Shown one piece after another: positions 1-10,280 of a stretch of 64,000 nt of DNA. Source of the DNA: Kribbella sp. VKM Ac-2569 (lineage in GTDB: Bacteria; Actinomycetota; Actinomycetes; Propionibacteriales; Kribbellaceae); contig NZ_SGXJ01000004.1 in NCBI RefSeq assembly GCF_004216905.1, positions 496,001 to 560,000 on the forward strand, written 5' to 3'. A program made the translations under genes and the position numbers. Positions within the stretch are counted from its first letter, which is position 1; the number at the start of each line of letters is the position of its first letter. The notes below the pieces were generated by a model that was not told the DNA's origin, made no database searches, and saw only the letters and a program-made list of their open reading frames with translations.

Positions 1-1218
1 TACGACGATGCTCGCGTCGTGGACGGACACGGCTGCCTGGTTACGCCGGGATTCGTGAACACGCATCAGCACCTGTACCAATGGGTTACGCGCGGCCTCG
101 CCGCGGACGCGACCCTCTTCGAGTGGCTGACGACGCTGTATCCGGTGTGGGCGCGGATCTCCGAGGAGACCGTGTACGTCGCGGCGCGAGCGGCGCTCGC
201 GCAACTCGCGCGGACCGGATGCACGACCGTTGCCGATCATCACTATGTCTTCCCCCGTGACGGTGGCGGCCTGCTCGCGGCAGAGATCGCGGCGGCGGGT
301 GAGATAGGGCTGCGGTTCCATCCGGCCCGTGGGTCGATGGACCGCGGTCAGAAGGACGGCGGGTTGCCGCCCGATTCCGTGGTCGAGAACCGCGACGAGA
401 TCCTCACCGCCACGGAGGCCGCGATCGATCGCTGGCACGACCCGTCACCCGATTCGATGCTGCAGATCGTGGTCGCGCCATGCTCGCCGTTCAGTGTGAG
501 CGGCGAACTGATGCGCGAGTCCGCGGAGCTGGCGCGGCGGCGTGGGGTGCGGATGCACACCCATCTCGCCGAGACCACGGACGAGACGGACTGGTGCCGG
601 GAGACGTTCAACTGCACGCCTCTCGAGTACGCCGACCGCCTCGGCTGGACCGGTCCGGACGTGTGGTTCGCGCACGGGATCCACTTCGACGACGCGGAGA
701 TCAAGCACCTGGGCAGCACCGGAACCGGCGTCGCCCACTGCCCCAGCTCCAACGCCCGCCTCGGCGCCGGCATCGCCCGTACGGCGGACCTCCGGGCTGC
801 GGGTTCTCCTGTCGGCCTGGGCGTAGACGGTGCCGCGAGCAACGAATCCGGGAGCTTGGTGGAAGAACTCCGCCACGCCCTGCTCTTCGCCCGCGCCCGC
901 GGCGGCCCGCAAGCCCTGACCGTCCGCGCCGCCCTGGAGATGGCGACCCTGGACGGCGCTCGCATCCTGGGCCGCTCCAACGACATCGGCTCGATCGAAC
1001 CCGGCAAACAGGCCGACCTGGCCGTGTGGAACCTCACCACTCTCCCGCACGCCGGCATCCCCGACCCGATCGCGGCCCTGGCCCTCTCCACACCCCCACC
1101 CCTGGCCCTCCTCCTCGCGAACGGCCGCCCCGTCGTAGAACACGACGTACTCCAAACCGCCGACGAGACAACCCTCGCCACCCAGGTCGCGCACACCCAA
1201 GCCGCCCTCCTCGGCTGA
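1..1218 (+). CDS. 8-oxoguanine deaminase-like amidohydrolase, 5' partial
   Basis: The frame is open from base 1, so the true start lies upstream; the in-frame GTG at 19 falls inside conserved sequence. It is an amidohydrolase of the cytosine-deaminase-like branch. Visible metal ligands, numbered from base 1, are H22 and H24 of PGFVNTHQH, the second H of MHTHLAET, the H of WFAHGIHFD and the D of LGVDGAASN. The blocks SSNARLGAG and DGAASNESGSL are typical of 8-oxoguanine deaminases and related hydroxyatrazine N-ethylaminohydrolases. The family reaction is hydrolytic deamination, which on 8-oxoguanine gives urate. Neighbouring guaD, xdh and allantoin genes favour that substrate, but a triazine or other purine cannot be excluded. 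The last 200 bp are C-rich and G-poor on the coding strand. Confidence 0.82.
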   Translation, partial: YDDARVVDGHGCLVTPGFVNTHQHLYQWVTRGLAADATLFEWLTTLYPVWARISEETVYVAARAALAQLARTGCTTVADHHYVFPRDGGGLLAAEIAAAGEIGLRFHPARGSMDRGQKDGGLPPDSVVENRDEILTATEAAIDRWHDPSPDSMLQIVVAPCSPFSVSGELMRESAELARRRGVRMHTHLAETTDETDWCRETFNCTPLEYADRLGWTGPDVWFAHGIHFDDAEIKHLGSTGTGVAHCPSSNARLGAGIARTADLRAAGSPVGLGVDGAASNESGSLVEELRHALLFARARGGPQALTVRAALEMATLDGARILGRSNDIGSIEPGKQADLAVWNLTTLPHAGIPDPIAALALSTPPPLALLLANGRPVVEHDVLQTADETTLATQVAHTQAALLG

Positions 1219-1233
1219 CCTGCGATATCCCCC

Positions 1234-1271
1234 GGTGACTGGGAACTAGCAATTGCCTGTTCCCAGTCCCC
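1234..1271. repeat. 38-bp imperfect palindrome, left copy
   Basis: The element is centred on GCAATTGC between 1252 and 1253. Sixteen of 19 base pairs match around the centre, with outer arms GACTGGGAAC and GTTCCCAGTC. It is almost the reverse complement of the element at 2272-2309 (36 of 38 positions by eye), so the two bracket the broken gene at 1337-2320 as inverted copies. The hairpin could also end transcription of the upstream deaminase gene, but no T-tract follows. Confidence 0.85.
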
Positions 1272-1336
1272 GGGGGTTATTCACAGTTGCGGGATCGCCG
1301 GTCCGCGTGGCGTGTGAGACGTGCACGTTCTAGGGC

Positions 1337-2320
1337 ATGAACAGGAGATTGGAAGTGATCGCGGCGGGCCGGGGCGGGTGGTTCACGCGCTCGGACGCGC
1401 TCGCAGCCGGCTACAGCGACAGTGAGCTGCGGCAACGCGTGCGCAGTGGGCAGTGGATCAGGTTGAGCTTCAACTCGTACGTCGACCCGCGGGCCTGGCC
1501 GACAGACGAACCGCCGTGGGAGCGTGCGACGAGGATCCACCTACTGAACGTGCGGATGGCGAGTGAACGGCTTGGTGACGTCGTCGTGAGTCATCAATCC
1601 GCGGCGCTGCTCCACGGATTGCCCGTCTGGGGAACCGATCTGTCGAGGGCACACTTCACTCGCGTGGCGTCCGGTGGGGCCCGCTCTGGCCGAGGGGTTC
1701 GGGTGCATCGCGGCACGACCTCCGCCGACGAGATCGTCGAATTGGGCGGCCTCAAGGTCACGACGGTGGATCGCGCGATCGTGGAGACCGCGTGTACGAC
1801 GTCGTACGAGGTCGGCGTAGTCCTCGCCGATGCCGCCCTCCGGATGTAACTCACAAACAGGGCGTGCCTGGCAGCAGTCGCACGACGGCATCAACGGTGG
1901 CGCGGAACGCCGGCCGCGCACGCGGCGGTGCAGTTTGCGAACCCCCTGAGCGAATCGGTCGGCGAGTCACGCTTTCGCGTCCTGCTCGCGAACCACGGTC
2001 TGCCGACGCCGGAGTTGCAGGTTGAGATCCGGGACGCCGACGGACGATTGATCGGCAGGGTCGACTTCCTGCTCGGCGGCGTCCTGATCGTCGAGTTCGA
2101 CGGCGCGATGAAGTACGGCGAGAACGCGGCAGACGCCGTACTGGCAGAGAAGTGGCGCGAGGACCGTCTCCGCGAGCGCGGCTACGGCGTAGCGCGAGTC
2201 GGCGGGGGCGACCTGAACCACCCGCACGAAACCGCGGAACGGCTGTGGCGCGCGTTGCGGGCACATGCCGCGGGGACTGGGAATAGGCAATTGCTAGTTC
2301 CCAGTCCCCGGCGGGGGTGA
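1337..2320 (+). pseudogene. AbiEi-type antitoxin-domain protein with DUF559-like nuclease domain, interrupted by an in-frame stop
   Basis: One reading frame (frame 2) runs from ATG 1337 to TGA 2318-2320 with a single TAA at 1847-1849. Before the stop are an N-terminal winged-helix segment (AAGRGGWFTRSDALAAGYSD) and an AbiEi-like region (VVSHQSAALLHGLPVWG). Immediately after it the frame continues with ACLAAVARRHQRWRGTP, the linker expected in intact family members. Then comes a PD-(D/E)XK-like domain: ESVGESRFRVLL, RVDFLL, IVEFDG and the arginine-rich helix after it. Full-length relatives are about 290-320 residues; the joined frame gives 327 codons. The fragment beginning at GTG 1928 has no clear ribosome binding site and is unlikely to be a separate gene. 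The final codons are encoded inside the right-hand palindrome. Recoding or a sequencing error at 1847 are the alternatives to a pseudogene. Confidence 0.75.
2272..2309. repeat. 38-bp imperfect palindrome, right copy
   Basis: This is the inverted partner of 1234-1271, with the same GCAATTGC centre (between 2290 and 2291) and outer arms GGGGACTGGGAA and TTCCCAGTCCCC. It overlaps the last codons of the interrupted frame and ends 12 bp before the guaD stop codon. It may act as a bidirectional terminator for the convergent genes, as a mobile-cassette end, or both. Confidence 0.85.
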
Positions 2321-3598
2321 TCAGTGGAGGAGGTCGCCGTTGATCCAGACGGCTTGGACGTCGGCGGGGGTGCCTAGGGTGAAGATTCGCGCCAGGGCTT
2401 CCTCGGTGTCTTCGGCGTGGGTGAGGCCCACGGCGAGGGGGGAGCCTTCGGCGGGGCGGAGGAGTTGGGCGTCGAAGTGGTGGCCTACCGAGAGGTGGCC
2501 TACCTGGGGCAGGTCCAGGGCCTCGGCGCCGGCGGTGCTGGCGAGGTAGAGCAGGTGGGCTGCCGAGAGCGGGCGGCCCTGGTCTCCTTGGAGTTGCTGG
2601 CAGAAGTACGCCTGGAGCCCCTCCTTCAGGAGCGAGAAGCCGGTGCCCGCGCCGACATCCGATCCGAGTGCCACGCGTACGCCGTACTGCAGGTGCCGCG
2701 TCAGCGGGAACAACCCGCTGCCGAGCGCTGCGTTGCTCGTCGGGCAGTGCGCGATGGTTGCGCCGCTAACAGCCAGCATCTTGAGCTCGACGTCCGTCGG
2801 GTGGACGTTGTGGGCGAGCACGGTACGCCGGTCCACCAGGCCGTGCCGGTCGTACGTCGTCACGTAGTCGCTGCCCCCGAACAGGTCGGCGACGGTCGCG
2901 ATCTCGGCCTCGTTCTCGTTCACGTGTGAGGTGAACAGTGCGCCGGGGATCGCGTCCATCAGCTCACGGCACGTCGCGAGCAGCTCGTCCGTGCAAGAGA
3001 GCGAGAAGCGCGGCGTCACGGCGTACCGGTTGCGGCCGACGCCGTGCCAGCGGTTTGCGAGGGCGAGCGACTCGGCGTACGCGCGGACCGGGGTGGTGAG
3101 CAGCTCCGGCCGGAGCAGGCGGTCGCTCAGCACGAGCCCGGAGGTGATGCGGAGGCCCACCTTGGACGCGGCGTCGAAGAGCGTGTCGACCGCGTCGGCG
3201 TAGTGGGCGCCGAAGACGAGCGCCGACGTCGTCCCGGCCGCGGCCAGTCCGCGAACGAACTCGTTGGCCACGCCTGACGCGTAGTCGACGTCGGCCATCC
3301 GCGCCTCCTCGGGGAGGGCGTACCGGTCGAGCCATTCGAGCAGCGGCAGCCCGAGGCCGCCGACGGCGCGGATCTGCGGGAAGTGCACGTGGGTGTCGAC
3401 GAATCCGGGTAGTACGACGCCGTCGCGCAGATCCACGACCTGCTCGGCGGGGTGTGCCTGGCGGATCTCCACGAACGGGCCACGGGCAACGATCATCCCG
3501 TCCTCGACCAGCAGTCCCGCGTCGCTGTCGACCCGCAGGCCGCCGCCGTCGAACGGATTCTCCGGCGTGTCGATGAACGTGCCACGATAAAGAGTCAT
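2321..3598 (-). CDS. guaD: Guanine deaminase
   Basis: 425 residues, the usual GuaD length. The enzyme converts guanine to xanthine and ammonia, supplying the xanthine dehydrogenase encoded upstream. Zinc-site and substrate motifs are in the expected order: PGFVDTHVHFPQ (HxH), FTSHVNENEAEI, LAHNVHPTD and GSDVGAGTGFSLL. It is the last gene of a minus-strand operon. Its ATG overlaps the xdhC stop (ATGA at 3595-3598), so translation is probably coupled. Its stop touches the end of the broken AbiEi-like gene on the other strand. The 3' 200 bp are C-rich and G-poor on the coding strand. Confidence 0.95.
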   Translation of the reverse strand: MTLYRGTFIDTPENPFDGGGLRVDSDAGLLVEDGMIVARGPFVEIRQAHPAEQVVDLRDGVVLPGFVDTHVHFPQIRAVGGLGLPLLEWLDRYALPEEARMADVDYASGVANEFVRGLAAAGTTSALVFGAHYADAVDTLFDAASKVGLRITSGLVLSDRLLRPELLTTPVRAYAESLALANRWHGVGRNRYAVTPRFSLSCTDELLATCRELMDAIPGALFTSHVNENEAEIATVADLFGGSDYVTTYDRHGLVDRRTVLAHNVHPTDVELKMLAVSGATIAHCPTSNAALGSGLFPLTRHLQYGVRVALGSDVGAGTGFSLLKEGLQAYFCQQLQGDQGRPLSAAHLLYLASTAGAEALDLPQVGHLSVGHHFDAQLLRPAEGSPLAVGLTHAEDTEEALARIFTLGTPADVQAVWINGDLLH

Positions 3599-4448
3599 GC
3601 TTTTGCCTCACGCTGAGCCGGCGTGGGGCGACGCACGGCAGAATGGGCCGACGCGGGATGCCGCTCGGCGACGAACTGCTGCAGGAGCCAGGCCGCGACG
3701 CTCACCGCGATCACGGCCGGCTCCTTGCCGGGAAGATCGGACAGACCGATCGGCGTGGTGATCCGCGCGATCGCGTCGACCGAGTTGCCGTCCTCAGCGA
3801 GCTTGCGCTGGAACCGGGTCCACTTCGCACTGGAGCCGATCAACCCGATGGTCGCCAGCTCCTCGTTACGAATCGCGGCGTCACAGAGCGCCGCATCCTC
3901 CGCATGGTCGTGCGTCATGATCAAAACGTGCGTACCGGGCGGCAGCTCGCCGACAACGAGCTCCGGCAACACCGGCACGTTGTGCACGTGGACGTTCGCG
4001 ACCGCGTCATCTAGCGCTGCTAGCCGATCGCTCGTCAACTGATCGGCCCGCGAGTCGATCAGATGCAGCTCGAGATCATGCCGCGCGAGTACCCGCGCCA
4101 GCTCCAGCCCCACATGCCCGACCCCGAAGATCGCCACCGAAGGCACCACGGGCAACGGTTCCAGCAACAACTTCACCTCACCACCACAACACTGGACTCC
4201 GTGCTGGTACGGCGCTTTGTCGGACAACGCCGCCGTCAACACCTCAGGCGCCGTCACGTCGTCGGCGATCATCGCCCGCGAACGCTCCACGCCCAGGGCC
4301 TCCAGGTTCCCGCCACCCACCGTCCCCCAGACGTTGTCAGCGGCAACAACCATCTTCGCCCCGGCTTCCCGAGGCGCATGCCCACGAACGGACATCACCG
4401 TCACCAGCACGCCGGCCTGCCGGCCGGCCCGCAACCGCTGAACAGCCT

Positions 4449-4461
<13 letters not shown>
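3595..4461 (-). CDS. xdhC: XdhC/CoxI-family molybdenum-cofactor chaperone for xanthine dehydrogenase
   Basis: 288 residues. The N-terminal XdhC/CoxI domain contains VRGHAPREAGAKM, VGGGNLEA and HGVQCCGGEVKLLLEP. The C-terminal XdhC_C Rossmann domain starts at about residue 105 with AIFGVGHVGLELARVLARHD. In this family the protein binds molybdenum cofactor, helps its sulfuration and inserts it into the large subunit; it is not part of the mature enzyme. It starts 13 bp inside the 3' end of xdhB and overlaps guaD by 4 bp. Confidence 0.93.
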
Positions 4462-6784
<2,323 letters not shown>

Positions 6785-6788
<4 letters not shown>

Positions 6789-8221
6789 GCGCCGACCCCC
6801 TGAAAGTAGAAACGCAGTAGCGACTGGCCGAGCATCGCGGAGCGGTACGACGAACTCGCGCGGTGATCGTCCATCGGCGTACCCTCCGCGGCCATCACCC
6901 CCGCCGCGATCCGCACGGTCTCCTCGGTCCACGGGCGACCGACCAACGCGGCCTCGGTCTCCCGGGCGCGCAGCGGGGTCGCCGCGACGCCACCGAGCCC
7001 GATCCGGGCCTCGCGCACGACACCGTCCGTCACGTCAACGGCGTACCCGATCGCGACGCTCGAGATGTCGTCGAAGCGCCGTTTAGCGATCTTGTGGAAC
7101 GCGGCCATCGGTGCCAACGGCAACGGGATCACGATCGTCCGGATCAGCTCGTCCGGATCTTTGACGGTCTCTCGGTAACCGGTGAAGTACTCGGCCAGCG
7201 GTACGACGCGCTCCCCCCGGCGGGACACGAGGACGAGCGAAGCGTCGAGCGCGAGCAGCGCCGGCGGGGTGTCGCCGATCGGGGAGCCGGTGCCGAGGTT
7301 CCCGCCGATCGTCGCGCCGTTGCGGATCAGCCGCGAGGCGAACTGGGGCATCAGCTGAGCGAGCAACGGGACGCGCCCCGCGAGCCGCCGCTCGATCTCG
7401 GTCAGCGTCAGCGCCGCACCCAACCGGACCTCGGAAGCGCCGAAGGAGAACTCGCGTAGCTCCTCCAGGCGGTCGATCGCGACGGTCAGCGACGGGCGGG
7501 AACCGAAGATGTTCACCTGCACACCGAGGTCGGTCGAACCGGCCACGAGCTGCGCGTCCGGCCGCTCCGCGATCAACTCCAGCACTCCGTCAAGCGAAGC
7601 GGGCCGAATGAACTCGCCCTCGGTGGACACCATCCCCGTCGCCGCTGGAGCGGGCGGGGCCGCGTCCTGTCGGGCGGCGAACGTGTCGTTCTCGGCGGGG
7701 GCATCGAGCGCGTACGCCGCGTCCCGGATCGGCCGGTAGCCCGTGCACCGGCACAGGTTCCCGCTCAACGCATGCAGGTCGAACCCATTGGCCCCGTGCT
7801 CGTGATCACCCTCGCCACAAGCGCGTCCTGGCCGGTAGTACTCCGCCGCCATGCTGCAGATGAAGCCTGGCGTGCAGTACCCGCACTGCGAGCCACCGCG
7901 CACCGCCATCTCCTGCTGAACCGGGTGCAGCTCAGCCGGAGAACCCAGGCCCTCCGACGTGACCAGCTCCTGGCCGTCCAGCGACGCGACCGGCAGCAGG
8001 CACGCGTTCACCGCGGTCCACTCGGTCTGCGAGTCGGTACCGGGCCGGGCGACCATCACCGAGCAGGCACCACACTCGCCTTCCGCACACCCCTCCTTGG
8101 CGCCTGTCAGGCCGCGGTCCCGCAGCCAGTCCAGCACGGTGGTGTGCACAGAGATGTCGCCAAGAGCGGTGAGCTCACCGTTCACGGTCAAGGCAGGTGC
8201 GCGGAGGGCTTGCGTAGTCAT
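6785..8221 (-). CDS. xdhA: Xanthine dehydrogenase small subunit, 2Fe-2S and FAD domains
   Basis: 478 residues from ATG 8221, chosen because it overlaps the upstream stop as ATGA; a GTG/ATG at 8236 is possible and adds five residues. The N-terminal plant-type ferredoxin has CAEGECGAC. The second 2Fe-2S domain has GGSQCGYCTPGF and GNLCRCTGYRPI. The FAD domain (about residues 205-380) has VAGSTDLGVQ and RNGATIGGNLGTGSP, followed by the CO-dehydrogenase flavoprotein C-terminal domain. Electrons from the Mo centre in XdhB pass through these centres to NAD or another acceptor. Iron-sulfur and FAD are fused in one chain, as in many bacterial XdhA proteins. Confidence 0.95.
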
Positions 8222-10143
8222 CGGTTGGTGCTCCATCGGGTGCGTGCACTGTGAATCGGGTTGGCGTCGGAGACGAAGTCGTCGAACCGGTACCCGGCGA
8301 TCTTCGCGATCTCGAGCAGCGCGGCGGCGTGCTCCTGGTTCTCGCAGTTGCCGAGCCGCTCGCGGCCCTGCTCGACGATCCGCTCGTACGACTCAGCGTC
8401 GCGCACCGAGATCACCAGCGGGAAGCCGAAACGCTCTTCGTACGCCGACGTGATCGCGGTCAGCTCGTCCCGCTCCGGGTCGCCGAGGAACGTCAGGCCC
8501 TTGTCCGACTGGTCCCGCAGCGACGCCTCTCCGCTGAGACCGTCGGCGACGAACTGCGATCCGAGCTGCGGGTACGCCTGGATCAGCTCCACCTGCTCGT
8601 CGCGGGAACCGGAGAACAACGCCTCCTGGAATGAGCGCCGGAGCGCGTGCGTGTCGGCGTACGGCCGCATCTCCCAGGCCCGCTCGACGGCCCAGCGCGG
8701 ACCCTGGAACAGGGCGCCGAAGGTCTCGACGAACTCCTCGCGGGTCATCTCGTTCACCTGGTCCAGCCGCACCGTGTCACCGGGCTGACCCGCCACCGCC
8801 GGGCCGAAGCTCTTGCCGACGTGGTGGAACAGGATGTTCAGGCCGATCGCGGTCAGGCTGCCGAGCGTGATGCCGCTGCCGAAGATGATCTCGGCCCAGT
8901 CCGGCACGGCCTGCGCGACCTGCGGCTGCGCGGTCACGTACATCGCCAGACCGACGCTGGTCGCCACGATCACGACGTTGCGGTGGTCGTGGAAGTCGAC
9001 CTTCGCGAGCGTCTGGAACCCGACCACGGCCACGGTCGCGAACATCGCCAGCGCCGCGCCGCCGAGCACCGGATGCGGTACGCCGGCCACGATCGCACCG
9101 GCCTTCGGGACCAGCCCGATCAGGATCATGATCGCGCCCGCGGTCGCGACCACCCACCGGCTGCGGATCCGGGTCAGCCGGACCAGGCCGACGTTCTCGG
9201 CGAAGCAGGTGTACGGGAACGAGTTGAAGACCCCGCCGATCGTGGTCGCCAGGCCGTCGGCCCGCAGCGCCCGGGCGATGTCGTCGCGGCCGATCCGCTT
9301 CTCGACGATCTCACCGGTCGCGAACACGTCACCGGTGGTCTCCACCGCGGTGATCAGCATGACCACGACCATCGAGATGATCGCCGCGATCGAGAACTTC
9401 GGCCAGCCGAAGTAGAACGGTGTCGTCACGCCGGCCCAGGCCGCGTCGCCGACCGCGCCGAAGTGCGCGTCGCCGAGCACCCAGGCCACCAGGGTGCCGA
9501 CGACCAGACCGACCAGGACCGCGATGGTGGCCATGAAGCCCTTGAAGACGCGCTGGATCAGGACGATCAGCGCGAGCGTGCCGAGTGCGTACGCCATGTT
9601 CTTACCGCTGGTCGGCGCCGCGGTCGGGCCGGCGCCGCCGACCGCGTCTCCGGCCGCGACCGGCAGCAGCGCCAAACCGATGATCGTGATCACCGAGCCG
9701 GTCACCACTGGCGGGAAGAACCGGATCAGCTTGCTGAAGAACGGGGCGATGAAGAAGGTGGCCAGCCCGGCGACCAGCACGGCGCCGTAGATCACCAGCA
9801 GACCGTCGGTCCCGCCGCCGGCCGCGAGGCCGATCGCGATCATCGGCGACACGGCGGTGAACGTCACGCCCTGGAGGAGCGGGAGCCGTACGCCGACCTT
9901 CCAGAAACCGACCGACTGGATGATCGACGCGATACCGCAGGTGAAGAGGTCGGCGTTGATCAGGTGGATGAGCTGCTCGGTGTTCAGTCCGATCGCACTG
10001 GCGAGCAGGATCGGTACGATCACCGCCCCGGCGTAGAACGCCAGTACGTGCTGAGCGCCGTACACCGCGAGCTTCCCAGGTGGCAGCACCTGGTCGACGG
10101 GATGGCGGTTGGTATGGCGGCTCGGTCGCAGGACTGCCTTCAT
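8218..10143 (-). CDS. NCS2 nucleobase permease fused to an OHCU-decarboxylase-like domain
   Basis: 641 residues from ATG 10143, which has GAGGAG nine bases upstream. Residues about 20-455 form an NCS2 (nucleobase-ascorbate) transporter: QH motif in AVYGAQHVLAFYAG, TM8 motif AVETTGDVFATGE and signature ENVGLVRLTR. Residues about 466-641 resemble 2-oxo-4-hydroxy-4-carboxy-5-ureidoimidazoline decarboxylase, the third uricase-pathway enzyme. The expected catalytic His of the AHPxLG motif is Tyr524 (AYPQLG), and the expected Glu twenty residues later is Asp544 (RDQSDKGL). The domain may therefore be inactive or altered. The transporter probably imports xanthine or urate; substrate is inferred from context. 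The stop overlaps xdhA, so uptake and oxidation are coupled. Confidence 0.88.
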   Translation of the reverse strand: MKAVLRPSRHTNRHPVDQVLPPGKLAVYGAQHVLAFYAGAVIVPILLASAIGLNTEQLIHLINADLFTCGIASIIQSVGFWKVGVRLPLLQGVTFTAVSPMIAIGLAAGGGTDGLLVIYGAVLVAGLATFFIAPFFSKLIRFFPPVVTGSVITIIGLALLPVAAGDAVGGAGPTAAPTSGKNMAYALGTLALIVLIQRVFKGFMATIAVLVGLVVGTLVAWVLGDAHFGAVGDAAWAGVTTPFYFGWPKFSIAAIISMVVVMLITAVETTGDVFATGEIVEKRIGRDDIARALRADGLATTIGGVFNSFPYTCFAENVGLVRLTRIRSRWVVATAGAIMILIGLVPKAGAIVAGVPHPVLGGAALAMFATVAVVGFQTLAKVDFHDHRNVVIVATSVGLAMYVTAQPQVAQAVPDWAEIIFGSGITLGSLTAIGLNILFHHVGKSFGPAVAGQPGDTVRLDQVNEMTREEFVETFGALFQGPRWAVERAWEMRPYADTHALRRSFQEALFSGSRDEQVELIQAYPQLGSQFVADGLSGEASLRDQSDKGLTFLGDPERDELTAITSAYEERFGFPLVISVRDAESYERIVEQGRERLGNCENQEHAAALLEIAKIAGYRFDDFVSDANPIHSARTRWSTNR

Positions 10144-10208
10144 CGGGACACGCTCCTCGGCTGCGGGCGGCGGGGATTTTGACCTGCACCCGAGCATTGA
10201 CTTAGCGA

Positions 10209-10225
10209 GGGGTGGATTGCACCCC
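10209..10225. promoter_or_regulatory. Inverted repeat upstream of the permease/xdh operon
   Basis: GGGGTG, five bases, CACCCC. It ends 66 bp upstream of the permease ATG at 10143, in the leader of the xdh operon. It is a candidate operator, perhaps for the PucR-type regulator encoded next door; no matching consensus is known to me. Confidence 0.4.
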
Positions 10226-10264
10226 GTGAACCTCCGAAGATGAACTGCCGGAGAACGCTTCGTT

Positions 10265-10280
10265 TTGTGTGATCACACAA
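10265..10280. promoter_or_regulatory. Perfect 16-bp palindrome between pucR-like gene and permease
   Basis: TTGTGTGATCACACAA is perfectly self-complementary and abuts the stop codon (TAG, 10281-10283) of the PucR-type gene. It lies about 122 bp upstream of the permease start. The TGTG-N6-CACA spacing is two bases too short for a Crp/GlxR site (TGTG-N8-CACA). A GntR- or other dimeric-regulator operator is more likely, or a short terminator for the regulator gene. Confidence 0.5.

Noticed and set aside
1234..2309. Insertion sequence or transposon in the strict sense
   Set aside because: No transposase, no terminal repeats beyond the hairpins and no clear target-site duplication.
1928..2320. 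Separate DUF559-like gene starting at GTG 1928
   Set aside because: It is in the same frame as the upstream part with a family-type linker between, and lacks a ribosome site; better read as one interrupted gene.
6789..6932. N-terminal extension of xdhB to 6932
   Set aside because: The extra 48 residues lie inside xdhA and do not look like the family; ATG 6788 gives the ATGA overlap seen throughout the operon.
8647..10182. 511-codon open frame on the plus strand opposite the permease fusion
   Set aside because: Repetitive Arg/Asp/Gly/His shadow sequence with no family match; the opposite strand encodes a clear NCS2 transporter.
10265..10280. Crp/GlxR (cAMP receptor) site
   Set aside because: TGTG and CACA halves are separated by six bases, but the consensus needs eight.
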